A stretch of DNA of 64,000 nucleotides from JAJDTQ01 sp963422385 (GCA_963422385.1 OY729432.1:2852001-2916000), one strand, 5' to 3'; positions 17,135 to 25,891 are shown, numbered from the stretch's first letter. A program made the numbers and translations. The notes: a model not told the origin generated them from the sequence alone.

Positions 17135-17932
17135 ATGCAATGGCTCGATAACGAGGTGGCGGTCGTGACCGGGGCCGGATCGGGGATCGGCAAGGCCGTG
17201 GCGGCACGTTTCGTCGAGGAAGGCGCCAAGGTGGTGGCCTTCGACCTTTCGGAACAACGGCTGGCGGCGCTCAAGGACGAGGTGGGCGACAACGTGGCCG
17301 TGGTGCGGGGCGACGTGAGAAGCCTGGAAGACAACCGCCGGGCGGTGGCCGCGGCGGTGTCGGAGTTCGGCCGGCTGACGGTGTTCGTGGGCAACGCCGG
17401 CATCCACGATGCCCGGCGGGCGTTGAAGGATCTCTCGGACGAGGAGCTGGAGCGGGGCTACGAGGAGGTCCTCGGGGTGAACGTCAAGGGTTATCTTCTG
17501 GGCGCCAAGGCGGCCATTCCCGAGCTGGTGAAGACCCGCGGGAACATGGTGTTCACGCTTTCCACGTCGTCCTACTACGTCAGCGGCGGGACCTTGTACG
17601 TGGCCTCCAAGCACGCCGCCCTGGGGATGGTGCGCCAGTTGGCCAACGAGCTGGCGCCCACCGTCCGGGTCAACGGCGTGGCGCCGTCGGGCACGTCCAC
17701 CGGCCTGCGCGCGGCGCCGTCCCTAGCTGCCGGCGCCGGAGGGGACGACGTCTTCGGTGCGCCCCGGCCGCCCGCCGGGTTGAGCAGGAATCTCCTCGAG
17801 GTCGCCGTCGTCCCGGAAGACCACGCCGCCGCCTACGTGATGCTGGCTTCGTCCCAGTCCCGCATCATGACCGGCGAGGTGATCCACACTGACGCGGGCC
17901 GCGGGGTCACTTCGGTCCTGACACCGGCGTAG
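17135..17932 (+). CDS. Short-chain dehydrogenase resembling cis-dihydrodiol dehydrogenase (BphB/HcaB type) (265 aa)
   Basis: Classical SDR: cofactor motif TGAGSGIG at residues 12-19, NAG at 86-88, catalytic Ser near 145, Y155xxxK159. Segments FVGNAGIHDARRAL, NVKGYLLGAKAA and ELAPTVRVNGVAPSG closely follow HcaB/BphB, which oxidise aromatic cis-dihydrodiols to catechols with NAD+. Here no ring-hydroxylating dioxygenase is in view, so a different alcohol may be used. ATG 17135 has GGGAGG 11 nt upstream; an ATG at 17102 is possible. The upstream 167-bp repeat ends about 100 nt before the start. Confidence 0.8.
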   Translation: MQWLDNEVAVVTGAGSGIGKAVAARFVEEGAKVVAFDLSEQRLAALKDEVGDNVAVVRGDVRSLEDNRRAVAAAVSEFGRLTVFVGNAGIHDARRALKDLSDEELERGYEEVLGVNVKGYLLGAKAAIPELVKTRGNMVFTLSTSSYYVSGGTLYVASKHAALGMVRQLANELAPTVRVNGVAPSGTSTGLRAAPSLAAGAGGDDVFGAPRPPAGLSRNLLEVAVVPEDHAAAYVMLASSQSRIMTGEVIHTDAGRGVTSVLTPA

Positions 17933-18039
17933 GGTCACTTCGGTCCTGACGCCACTGCAACCGCAACGTCGCGACGCCACCGTGCGCCGTGTCCGATGTA
18001 GGGGCGGGTCTCAAACCCGGCCGGGCTCCCGGGCGCGGT
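17933..18039. other. Short convergent intergenic with GGGCGGGTTTCAAACCC-type repeat
   Basis: Contains a duplicated GTCACTTCGGTCCTGAC (about 17908-17924 and 17933-17950) and GTAGGGGCGGGTCTCAAACC at 17998, a relative of the palindrome at 37435. No gene. Confidence 0.35.
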
Positions 18040-18522
18040 TCAAAAGAATTCCGCCAGGAACGGCTCGGGCCAGGGCACGTGGAGGATGTGCTCGAAGACG
18101 CCGTAGATGAAGGCCCAGGCCACGGCCGCCAGAAGGCAGGAGAGGAGCCAGCCCGCGCCGTAGGTCCTGGCGTAGCCGAATACGAACAACGGCACCGCGG
18201 TGGGGAACCCGATGAGGCGGATGGCGAGGTAGAAGCCCAGGATCCACGCCCAGATCTCGAGGTTGCCCCAGCGGCTTCCCGACTGAAGGGACGGGGCGTC
18301 GAAGTGGATACCCTTCGCTTGCGGTCCGCCGGGGCGCGGGCGGAGGTCCATGACGAGCTGGAGCGCGGCCAGACAAACGCCGATGCCGCCCAGCAGGAAC
18401 ACGATGATGGAAGCCCGCAGCTCGTCCCAGCCGTGGGCCACGCGGAGCGCCCACAGCAGCACCAGCCCGATGACTCCGACGAAGAAAACGCCCTCGTAGT
18501 GTAGCCGCCGGTCTTTGTTCAT
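18040..18522 (-). CDS. tctB: Tripartite tricarboxylate transporter, small membrane subunit TctB
   Basis: 160-aa protein with four hydrophobic helices (FVGVIGLVLLWAL, IIVFLLGGIGVCLAAL, IWAWILGFYLAIRLIG, LLSCLLAAVAWAFIYG), the size and topology of TctB. Its first codon overlaps the tctA stop by 4 nt. Works with TctA and a periplasmic TctC to import di- or tricarboxylates using an ion gradient. A strong membrane-subunit call; substrate unknown. Confidence 0.9.
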   Translation of the reverse strand: MNKDRRLHYEGVFFVGVIGLVLLWALRVAHGWDELRASIIVFLLGGIGVCLAALQLVMDLRPRPGGPQAKGIHFDAPSLQSGSRWGNLEIWAWILGFYLAIRLIGFPTAVPLFVFGYARTYGAGWLLSCLLAAVAWAFIYGVFEHILHVPWPEPFLAEFF

Positions 18523-20015
18523 TTCGATTCCTCACTCACGGCGTGCTGTTGCCGCTCGCGCCGTCCCTTGAGCAAGGGGTAGCAGAGCGACGCCGCCACC
18601 AGGATCAACAGGATGACGACGGCCGGACGCAACAGCCAGTCGAGCCCGTACCGGGTATAGGAAAGCCACAGATAGGTCTCCATCTTGGTGCCCAGCACCA
18701 CCCCGAGCAGCAGCGGCGGCCGTGGCCAGCCGTGCCGCCGCATCATGAAGCCCAGCAGCGAGAACACCAGCAACGCCCGCAGGTCGTTGACGCTGAAGTT
18801 GGCCGAGAAGGCGCCGATGAAGACGAACACGGCCACCAGCGGCACGATGCTGTGGAAGGGCATGAAGCAGGCCCTGGCCAACGGCTTGCTGAGGGCGCTG
18901 CAAAGGATCACTGCGATGACGTTACCGATGACCAGGGTCCAGATCACCGCGAAGGTTAGGTCGAGCTGCGTCGTCAACATGTCCGGGCCGGGCTTGATAC
19001 CCACGGCCACGAAGGCGGTGAGGATCAGCGCGGTGGAGGTGCTTCCCGGGATGCCGAAGGCCAGGGTCGGGATGTAGCCGCCGCCTTCCTTGGCGTTGTT
19101 GGAAGCCTCCGGCGCGATGACGCCGCGTATGTCGCCCTTGCCGAAGTTTTCGGTGTTCTTCTCGGTCTGCACGGCATGGGCGTAGGCGAACCAGTCCGCC
19201 ACGGAACTGCCGAGTCCCGGCAGGAAACCCACCCACGCACCGATGGCGGAAGAGCGCACCATCAGCCACCAGTGGCGGAACACGTCCTTGATACCCTGGA
19301 GAAAGCCGCTGCCCAGCTCCTCGTGCTCGGCGATGCTGGTCTTGCGGCTCGCCAGGTCGATGATCTCCGGTATGCCGAACAGGCCCAGGGCGACGATGAT
19401 GAGGCTGATGCCGTCCCAGAGATAGTCGTAGTCGAAGTCGAACCGCGGTATGCCGGATTTGACGTCCATGCCCACGGTGGCGATCAGCACGCCGATGATG
19501 CCGGCGATGATGCCCTTGACGGGCGCGTTGCCGCTCAGCACGGCCACCATGGTCAGGCCCCACAAGGTCAGGACGAAGAACTCCGGCGATCCGAAGGCGA
19601 GTACCAGGGGTCGCAGCACGGGCAGGGAGGCCACCAGCACGAAGGCCCCCACGAAGCCGCCCAGCAGCGACGCCGCGAAGGACGCGCTCAGTGCCCGGGC
19701 GGCCTCCCCTTTCCTGGCCAGGGGATAGCCGTCGAGGATGGTGGCCTGGGATCCCGAGCTCCCGGGTATGGAGATGAGAATGGAAGGGAAAGCGCTGGCG
19801 GTGTTCCCCACGGCGTCCAGACCCACCAGCAGCGCGATCGCCGGGTAGGGGTCCTTCATGGTCATCACGAAGGGAAGCATGATGGCCAGAGTGGTGGGAC
19901 CGCCGATTCCCGGCAGGAATCCCACCAGGCTTCCGATCAGCACTCCCAAGGCCATCATGCCCAGGGAGTGCAGGGTCAGAATGCCAAGCAGGCCGTCGAC
20001 GGCGGCTTCAAGCAT
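18519..20015 (-). CDS. tctA: Tripartite tricarboxylate transporter, large membrane subunit TctA
   Basis: 498-aa polytopic protein with the TctA signatures GSLVGFLPGIGGPTTLAIML near the N-terminus and the paired GAWVGFLPGLGSSVADWFAY around residue 270, plus SIPGSSGSQATILDGYPLA. About twelve membrane segments. Lies between tctC (41 nt upstream) and tctB (4-nt overlap), giving the operon order tctC-tctA-tctB. Confidence 0.95.
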   Translation of the reverse strand: MLEAAVDGLLGILTLHSLGMMALGVLIGSLVGFLPGIGGPTTLAIMLPFVMTMKDPYPAIALLVGLDAVGNTASAFPSILISIPGSSGSQATILDGYPLARKGEAARALSASFAASLLGGFVGAFVLVASLPVLRPLVLAFGSPEFFVLTLWGLTMVAVLSGNAPVKGIIAGIIGVLIATVGMDVKSGIPRFDFDYDYLWDGISLIIVALGLFGIPEIIDLASRKTSIAEHEELGSGFLQGIKDVFRHWWLMVRSSAIGAWVGFLPGLGSSVADWFAYAHAVQTEKNTENFGKGDIRGVIAPEASNNAKEGGGYIPTLAFGIPGSTSTALILTAFVAVGIKPGPDMLTTQLDLTFAVIWTLVIGNVIAVILCSALSKPLARACFMPFHSIVPLVAVFVFIGAFSANFSVNDLRALLVFSLLGFMMRRHGWPRPPLLLGVVLGTKMETYLWLSYTRYGLDWLLRPAVVILLILVAASLCYPLLKGRRERQQHAVSEESK

Positions 20016-20056
20016 GGACTGGGGGAGACTGCCGGCCGGAAGAGCTCAGCGAGACG

Positions 20057-21118
20057 TTATTTGCTTTTCTTCTTGCCCGTGGGCAGGCCGTGCTCCTTGC
20101 GGATGTTGAAAAGGAAGTCCTTGACCTCCCTGGAAGCATTGGTGACCTCCAGGACCAGTTTTGCCGTAGCCGGGCCGTCCCGGGTCCTCCATGCCTCGCC
20201 GAAGAACTTGGTGGCCTCCGCCTTGAACTTCGGGTCTTCCACCATGCGGCCCCACGCTCCGCGCAGGATCTCCATGACATTGTCCGGCGTTCCCTTGGGA
20301 GCGAGCACGTACTTGTCCACGTCCGAGGGTCCCGCCCACACTTTGTATGCCTGCCAGGGTATGCCGGCGGGCTTCTTGTCACCGAGCAGTTCCTCGAAGG
20401 TCGGAATGTCGGGGAAGTCACTGCGGCGCTTGTCCGTGAGCAGCACCAGCGGGTCCACGACGCCGTCCCTTTGAAGGTCCCGGATCAGTTTTGCGTTGCC
20501 CGTGCCCCACATCTCGATCTCGCCCTGGCGCAGCGCCAGCACCATCTCGCCGGTGCCGGCGTAGCCGAAGATCCAACGGTTGTTCCAGCCCAGATACTTG
20601 GCCCCCCACACGGTCATGGCCACCCACGTGCGGATGCCGTCCGAATCGCCCACCACCACGGGCTTTGCCTTGGGATCGGTGAGGCGCTTGCGTGCGTCCT
20701 TGCGTACCATGAGGATGCTGCCGCCGCGCATGATGGAGCCGACGTAGGCGTACTCCCTGGGATTGTACCTGACCCGTTTGCCGCCGCGCACGTATGTGCT
20801 GAGCGCCGACGACGAGTCCTGCAGCAGGGTCAACCCGTCCGGTCTGGCCCGGCGGGTGAAGTAGTTGTTGACCACGGTGCCGCCGCCGCCGGGCATGTTC
20901 TGCACGATGGTCTTGGGGTTGCCGGGTATGAACTTCGGCAGGAAACGCGAAACAAGCCTCGCCGTCGTGTCGGTGCCGCCGCCGGGACTGGAAGAGACGA
21001 GAACCCGGATGGTCCTGCCCTCGTAGTGGTTGTCCGCGGCCGTCGCCGCGGCGGCGCACAGCGTCAACCCCGCGAGCACGGAAGCGAATATCGTCGCACG
21101 GTATCGTTCCATCTTCAT
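20057..21118 (-). CDS. tctC: Tripartite tricarboxylate transporter substrate-binding protein (Bug/TctC family, 353 aa)
   Basis: Signal peptide (ASVLAGLTLCAAAATAA) followed by a Bug-type binding protein: GRTIRVLVSSSPGGGTDTTA, NMPGGGGTVVNNYF and later YVGSIMRGGSILMVRK. Located in the periplasm, it delivers substrate to TctAB. An AGGAGG box precedes the ATG and a sigma70-like promoter lies 80-110 nt upstream. The neighbouring catabolic genes suggest an organic-acid substrate. Confidence 0.9.
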   Translation of the reverse strand: MKMERYRATIFASVLAGLTLCAAAATAADNHYEGRTIRVLVSSSPGGGTDTTARLVSRFLPKFIPGNPKTIVQNMPGGGGTVVNNYFTRRARPDGLTLLQDSSSALSTYVRGGKRVRYNPREYAYVGSIMRGGSILMVRKDARKRLTDPKAKPVVVGDSDGIRTWVAMTVWGAKYLGWNNRWIFGYAGTGEMVLALRQGEIEMWGTGNAKLIRDLQRDGVVDPLVLLTDKRRSDFPDIPTFEELLGDKKPAGIPWQAYKVWAGPSDVDKYVLAPKGTPDNVMEILRGAWGRMVEDPKFKAEATKFFGEAWRTRDGPATAKLVLEVTNASREVKDFLFNIRKEHGLPTGKKKSK

Positions 21119-21200
21119 GTTCCTCCTGGTTGGTGTCCGTCCTCAAGGTACGTATTGCTCAAGGTGCGTATTGGGAGGACGGAACAATGTCACGCTCTGG

Positions 21201-21227
21201 ATATTATGGTTCGTGATGCGGTGTCAA
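21201..21227 (-). promoter_or_regulatory. Sigma70-like promoter for tctCAB
   Basis: On the minus strand, TTGACA (21222-21227) and TAATAT (21201-21206) are separated by 15 nt, about 83 nt before the tctC ATG. The -35 is perfect, the spacing slightly short. Confidence 0.45.
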
Positions 21228-21285
21228 CAGAATACCGGCAGGAAACCGGGCCCGGCCGATGGCGAGCGGAGATGCGGCGAAGCCG

Positions 21286-22338
21286 TCACATGCCCATGCC
21301 GGATTCGCCCATGTCCTCCTGCCGGTGCAACCCGAAGGCTTCCAGCACCGGGACGTCGTGCATGGAGAACAGGATCGCTTCCTCGTCGGCCGACCGGTTG
21401 GCGTGCTCGTGCCATCTCCACAGCGGCACGATGAACGTGTCGCCCTTGCGCCACTCGAGCGTCACGCCGTCGATCACGGTGGCGCCGCTGCCCCGGAACG
21501 CGTGGTAGATGCTGGTGCTGTTGTGGCGGTGCGCGCGGGTGCGCTCACCCGGGCGCAGCATCTGGGCCCGGCACGACAGGGTCGGCAGCGTGCTGCCGCC
21601 GGTGATCGGGTTGACGTATTCGAGGGCGACGCCGTCGTAGGGGTCGGCCGGAGTCCCGGCCAGAGCCTGGAGCGAGCGGTAGGTGTCTTCCCAGCGGTAA
21701 TGGAGCGGCGCCGGCGCCGTCGGGTGGTCGGACCGCACCGGGCGGGTCATGCCGAAACGCGACGCTTCCTGTTCGCTTGCATGGGTGGTCTGTTTCTCTT
21801 CGGAATACGGTTCGTAGGAGATCACCTGCAACGACTGGATCAGCGGCACGTCGAGACCGTCCAGCCAGATCATGGGCTCGCTACCCTCGTGGCCATGGTC
21901 GTGCCACGTCCACTGCGGCGTGAGGATCAGGTCCCCCTCCGCCATGGTGAGCTTCTCGCCGTTGACCACCGTATAGGCCCCCTCGCCCTGGACGATGAAG
22001 CGAATGGCGGCCATGGTGTGCCGATGGGCGGGGGCCACCTCGCCGGGCTGGATCATCTGGCAGGCCAGCAGCATGGTGTGGCTGGTCATCTCGATGTGCC
22101 GCATCCCGGGGTTGACGAGGCGAATGGTCCGGCGCTCGGTACGGCCCTTCTCGATGCCGATGCGGTCACGGGCCTGGAGGAGACCGTCGTAAACGTCGTT
22201 CCATCTCCAGAGATGGGGAACCACCTTCGTCTTGGGGTCGGGCGTGCGCTCATGACGGTCGAGCTTCCACAGACCCGAGAGCCATCGTTTCGCCAGGAAG
22301 TCGTCCAGATCCGTCAAGTCCTGCGTTTCGGTCTTCAT
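21286..22338 (-). CDS. Gentisate 1,2-dioxygenase-like double-cupin protein (350 aa)
   Basis: Two cupin barrels. The first has the metal site H105, H107 (APAHRHTMAAIRFIVQGEG) with H147/H149 in WTWHDHGH; the second repeats RTRAHRHNSTSIYHAFRGSG and WRWHEHAN. Overall layout and residues match the gentisate/1-hydroxy-2-naphthoate/salicylate ring-cleavage family, which opens aromatic rings between a hydroxyl and carboxyl carbon using Fe(II). ATG 22338 was chosen over an upstream frame start (22371). It sits beside tctCAB, which could import an aromatic acid. Confidence 0.85.
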   Translation of the reverse strand: MKTETQDLTDLDDFLAKRWLSGLWKLDRHERTPDPKTKVVPHLWRWNDVYDGLLQARDRIGIEKGRTERRTIRLVNPGMRHIEMTSHTMLLACQMIQPGEVAPAHRHTMAAIRFIVQGEGAYTVVNGEKLTMAEGDLILTPQWTWHDHGHEGSEPMIWLDGLDVPLIQSLQVISYEPYSEEKQTTHASEQEASRFGMTRPVRSDHPTAPAPLHYRWEDTYRSLQALAGTPADPYDGVALEYVNPITGGSTLPTLSCRAQMLRPGERTRAHRHNSTSIYHAFRGSGATVIDGVTLEWRKGDTFIVPLWRWHEHANRSADEEAILFSMHDVPVLEAFGLHRQEDMGESGMGM

Positions 22339-22364
22339 GCGGTGCCCTCGACGTCGCCGCGCGC

Positions 22365-22945
22365 TCAGCACGGCTCGTAGTGGATGGCCATTTCTGAAGT
22401 TCGGGGGTCCACCTCGGGGTGGAGCCAGAAGTGCTCAATGTCCGCTTCGTCGAAGTGATGGACGTCGCGCAGGGCGGGCAGCGCCTTGCTGTACGGCATC
22501 GGCGACTGGGACTCGGTGCCGATGTTGGTGGCGGCCATGCTGGCGATGAAGGATTCGTCCTTGCACACGCGGTTGAACCAGTTCGCCCAAGCCTCGGTGG
22601 TGGGTAGGCCTCTGCCGCATTTGGCGGCCTCGGCGTCGCCGCCGTTGGCGGACCGCAGGATGATGTCCGGTTGCGGCCGTTCCGAGTCGCTTCCCTCCAT
22701 GTAGTTGCCCAGCAGCAGCTGCACATTGAGCGGCGTGTTGGCCGCCTTGTAAGGCTCTCCGCGGTATATGTTGTTGATCCAGGGTACTGCTCCATGGCTC
22801 AACCCGCCACGGCGTTGCGGCTGAGCCTGCCCGCGGCCCACTTCCCGGTGAGCGGATGGTTGGCGCAATGCCTTTCCAGCACTGCCGCATCGAGCCGCTG
22901 CCGTAAAGAGTCCGTGTTTGCCGTGTTCCAACCCTCTTGTTGAGC
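22365..22945 (-). pseudogene. Disrupted TenA/PqqC-like (haem-oxygenase-fold) gene
   Basis: The N-terminal part (LERHCANHPLTGKWAAGRLS then RNAVAG) is in one frame and ends at a TGA near 22798; AMEQYP and the downstream WINNIYRGEPYKAANTP continue in another frame. The joined protein reads as a TenA/iron-containing redox enzyme, including the C-terminal FDEADIEHFWLHPEVDPRTS. The TGA stands where Trp is expected and a further single-base deletion follows about 8 codons later. Two lesions make it a pseudogene unless both are assembly errors. It is 26 nt upstream of the gentisate-type dioxygenase and probably once shared its operon. Confidence 0.6.
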
Positions 22946-23195
22946 CTCTGGACCGGAGCGCTCTCGTCGACGCCGTGTTTGCGCCCGATAACGCGCCAGC
23001 GGAACACGGCCCGGGCATAACACCACGCACCCGCCGGAGCTGTCAAGCGATGCACGTCGGCGCCATCGGCCGCCCTCATTATCGGGAAGCAGGCGGTCCC
23101 GCTTCACCGCCACGCGCTGGTGGCGCCCGAGCCGATCAACGTTGGCGAATGATGACCGGCGTTCCGAGAAGCCCCGGTCGCTTTGAAAAGCCTCC
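22946..23195. other. Intergenic region without recognisable gene
   Basis: No convincing frame on either strand and no clear repeat apart from AAAGCCTCCATGA at 23186, which recurs at 23788 inside the following pseudogene and may mark a rearrangement junction. Confidence 0.4.
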
Positions 23196-23850
23196 ATGAC
23201 CATGGTCCTGTACGCAGAGGAGAACATCAAAGCTCTGAGACAGATGGTCCTGTACGCAGAGGAGAACATCAAAGCTCTGAGACAGATGTTCGTTGACGCG
23301 TCGAAGAACAAACGTATCGAAGGCCATACCGTTACGAGGTTCGACCAACGTGGCGCCTTCAATCCGACAGCCGTCCACCTTGCCGACAACAGCCCCTTAT
23401 TCCATGGACGAGTCGATATCGAGCGTTCCTCGGTTGCCACTTCCAGCCAGCATCTCCTGACAATCAATCAGCTTGCGGCAGTCTTGAAGAGTCTGGAGAT
23501 TGGTTATGGCGGACGTGTCAGCCGGGACCTCGATGAGACCTGTATGCAGAACCGCGATGACCTGTACCAGCGCTGCCGTATCCGGGCCGACGAGTTCATG
23601 CCTGCGGCCAGGGAGGAGTGAGTACGGCAACCTTCTGTTTGTCAGGATGGACAATTCGGAGATCCCCGGGTTTCGCGTCAGAACATTCGCCTACAACGTC
23701 GCGTTCATTCGAGTACTTGCGGAATGCTACCGTCTGTGGATGACGGAATATGATTCCTGGAAGCCTCTGGCCCGGTTCATCTGTAAAGCCTCCATGAATT
23801 ACCAGAGCAAACACGGTCTATTGGTGGATGCTGGCCTAACCAACCAATAG
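23196..23850 (+). pseudogene. Truncated and frameshifted DGQHR/DndB-like protein
   Basis: First frame: ALRQMFVDASKNKR, AVHLADNSPLFHGRVDIERS and SSQHLLTINQLAAVLKSLEI, ending AAREE then TGA at 23621. Shifting one base gives a seamless continuation EYGNLLFVRMDNSEIPGFRV then RTFAYNVAFIRVLAECYRLW to a TAA at 23848. The 'LADNSPLF.G..D.E.SSV...S..L.TIN' pattern resembles DGQHR/DndB proteins (DndB regulates phosphorothioate modification), but the DGQHR tetrad itself is missing with the N-terminus. A perfect 42-bp tandem duplication lies at the 5' end. Family call is tentative. Confidence 0.45.
23202..23285 (+). repeat. Perfect 42-bp tandem duplication
   Basis: Two identical 42-nt units (23202-23243 and 23244-23285), each encoding MVLYAEENIKALRQ, in frame with the decayed DGQHR-like gene. 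The lack of any difference implies a recent duplication or an assembly artefact. Confidence 0.9.
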
Positions 23851-24041
23851 GGTACAACTCTGTTTTTCCGCCGGCAGGAGATGGCCATGGCGATTGATTA
23901 CACCATCAGGGCGGCAAGGAGGGTCGCCGAAGACCACGACCAGCCATGGCGCATACTGTCCCGATTCGCTTGGCAGCCCGAAGCGGACGTTCCCAAGCAG
24001 ATGTGTTATATTACCGGTGGAGCGGCTGGCACAGGAGAAGC

Positions 24042-24233
24042 ATGGAAAAGATCGTTCGCAAATTCGCCTCCTTCGCCGAGGAGGAAGAAGCTGAATACGC
24101 TTACTACAGAGAACTCTCCGGGGAACAGAGGCTGCAGATTCTCCTCGATCTTGTCATGCCCGAGAACGCCGATGCGGGAACTATCGAACGATCTGTGCGA
24201 GTTCGTCCACTTGTTGAACGCAAAGAAGGTTAA
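24042..24233 (+). CDS. Small helical protein upstream of nucleotidyltransferase (63 aa)
   Basis: MEKIVRKFASFAEEEEAEYA then YYRELSGEQRLQILLDLVMP is a charged helical protein of a type that recurs directly upstream of single-domain nucleotidyltransferases; AGGAGAAG precedes the ATG. It overlaps the next gene by 62 nt in another frame. The pairing and overlap suggest a two-component module in which this is the partner or antitoxin-like subunit; function not demonstrated. Confidence 0.65.
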   Translation: MEKIVRKFASFAEEEEAEYAYYRELSGEQRLQILLDLVMPENADAGTIERSVRVRPLVERKEG

Positions 24234-24645
24234 GTACCTGCTCGTGGGGGCTTGGGCAATGGCGTTTCATGCCCGGCCTCGTTACACGGCCGACGTCGAC
24301 TTCTTTGTGGGCCCCGGCCCGGAGAACGCAGGCAGGCTGATGGAGGTTGTCGAGGAGTTCGGCTTCGGCGGCATCGGAATCGAGGCCGCTGATTTCCTGC
24401 AGGCGGATTGCGTGATTCAACTGGGCAGAGCGCCCAACCGCGTCGATCTCCTGACGGGCATTAGCGGAGTCGGCTTCGAGGACGCATGGGCCGCTCGTGT
24501 GACGGCAAGCTTGTCGGGTGTCGAGGTGACCGTCATCGGGCGGGAGCATCTGATTCGAAACAAACGTGCGACGGACCGTGCCAAAGACCGCGCGGATATC
24601 GAATGGCTTGAGCGCACGAGCCGGTGGCTTTCTCCGCGTCAGTAG
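24172..24645 (+). CDS. Nucleotidyltransferase-fold protein (AbiEii/MNT-like, 157 aa)
   Basis: NTase fold: KYLLVGAWAMAFHARPRYTA followed by DVDFFV gives the hG...DhDh motif with the two metal-binding Asp residues, then a long region ending RATDRAKDRADIEWLER, typical of AbiEii/DUF6036-like nucleotidyltransferases. Start ATG 24172 lies within the preceding small gene. Such proteins act as toxins in type IV or MNT/HEPN-like systems, or are uncharacterised; no HEPN partner is seen. The first motif has GA rather than GS/GG. Confidence 0.7.
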   Translation: MRELSNDLCEFVHLLNAKKVKYLLVGAWAMAFHARPRYTADVDFFVGPGPENAGRLMEVVEEFGFGGIGIEAADFLQADCVIQLGRAPNRVDLLTGISGVGFEDAWAARVTASLSGVEVTVIGREHLIRNKRATDRAKDRADIEWLERTSRWLSPRQ

Positions 24646-24712
24646 AGTTTCTCCGGTCTGCGAAGGCGCCGCGCTCCATGCGGCGAGTCGTGAAAGGAAG
24701 GTGTCCTGAATC

Positions 24713-25891
24713 ATGAGTGCAGCGTTGCAGGGAACCATGGCGCTGGATCTCAGCGGCCACGTGGCCGGGCCTTTCGCCGGGAGTCTCCTGGGCGACCTCG
24801 GGTGCGACGTGATCAAGGTGGAGCTGCCGGACGGGGGCGACACGCACCGCGGACGGAATCCGCTGTACGAGGGCTACGGGCCGAGCTTCCGGGCGCTGAA
24901 CCGCAACAAGCGGAGCCTGACCCTGGACCTGCGCAAGCCCCGTGGCAAGGAGATCCTTCTCCAGTTGCTGGAGAAAGCCGACATCCTGTTGGAGAACTTC
25001 CGTCCGGAGACGCGCACGAAGCTGGGCCTCGACTACGAGCGCCTGGCGAAGCTCAATCCGAGGCTGATCCACTGCTCCATCACGGGATACGGACAGGAGG
25101 GCCCCTACCGCGACAAGCCCGGTTTCGACACCATCGGCCAGGCCCTGAGCGGCATGTTGAGCCTCATGACCGATTTAGACAAGCCCAAGGTGGCGGGGGT
25201 CTCGGTGACCGATCATTCCACCGGGGTGTTCGCCGCCTACGGTATCCTCGCCGCCCTGCTGGCGCGTCACCACACCGGCCGCGGCCAGTTCGTGGACGCG
25301 TCGCTGCTGCGCATCAGCCTGGCGTTCATCGAGTCCCACGTGGCGGACTACCTGAACGGAGGCGAGGCCATCACCCGGGAGAACTTTCCGCGGGGACGCA
25401 TCTACTGTTTCGTCCCCAGCGACAGGAAAGCCCTGGTGATCCATCTTTCCGGACACCAGAAGGCATGGGAAGGGCTGCTGACCGCGGTGGAACGCCGGGA
25501 CCTGCTGGACGACCCGCGCTTCGCCACCCGCAATGACCGCTGGCGCCATCACTACGACATCGTCCCGATCCTGCAGGCGGAGTTCGAGAAGAGGCCGCGG
25601 GACCATTGGCTCGAGGCGCTCGACGCCGTCAGCGTGCCCAACGCGCCCATCTACAGGATCGAGGAAGTGCTGGACGACCCACAGGTGAAGGCGCTGGGGC
25701 TGCCGCAGGAGATCCGCCATCCCAGGATGGGGTCCAGCAACCTCATCGGCAACGCCGTCCGGTTGTCGGACACGCCCGCGCGGTTTCACCGCGCCGCGCC
25801 GCTGCTGGGCGAGAACACCGAAGAGATCCTGCGGGGGCTCGGTTATGACGAGGCGGCGCGGGCGCAACTGCGCGAGCACGGCGTGACCTGA
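24713..25891 (+). CDS. CaiB/BaiF family III CoA transferase homologue (392 aa)
   Basis: Fold landmarks are clear: ALDLSGHVAGPFAGSLLGDL, GCDVIKVELP, LNRNKRSLTLDLRKPRGKE, LLENFRPETRTKLGL and GYGQEGPYRDKPGFD. These enzymes move CoA between carboxylic acids through an aspartyl-CoA thioester intermediate. In the catalytic loop GQFVDASLLR the residue at the usual Asp position is Arg200, so normal transferase chemistry is doubtful. Preceded by AGGAAGG. It stands alone between the nucleotidyltransferase pair and the amidohydrolase cluster. Confidence 0.85.
   Translation: MSAALQGTMALDLSGHVAGPFAGSLLGDLGCDVIKVELPDGGDTHRGRNPLYEGYGPSFRALNRNKRSLTLDLRKPRGKEILLQLLEKADILLENFRPETRTKLGLDYERLAKLNPRLIHCSITGYGQEGPYRDKPGFDTIGQALSGMLSLMTDLDKPKVAGVSVTDHSTGVFAAYGILAALLARHHTGRGQFVDASLLRISLAFIESHVADYLNGGEAITRENFPRGRIYCFVPSDRKALVIHLSGHQKAWEGLLTAVERRDLLDDPRFATRNDRWRHHYDIVPILQAEFEKRPRDHWLEALDAVSVPNAPIYRIEEVLDDPQVKALGLPQEIRHPRMGSSNLIGNAVRLSDTPARFHRAAPLLGENTEEILRGLGYDEAARAQLREHGVT

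Noticed and set aside
22790..22810. TGA in the TenA-like gene as a second selenocysteine codon
   Set aside because: The position is normally Trp (TGG to TGA), a separate frameshift lies about 8 codons further, and no SECIS-like hairpin follows it. Decay is the simpler reading.
23881..24041. ORF start MAMAIDYTIRAARRVAEDHD upstream of the nucleotidyltransferase
   Set aside because: No Shine-Dalgarno fit or family match; it is only the upstream extension of the nucleotidyltransferase frame, which starts properly at 24172.
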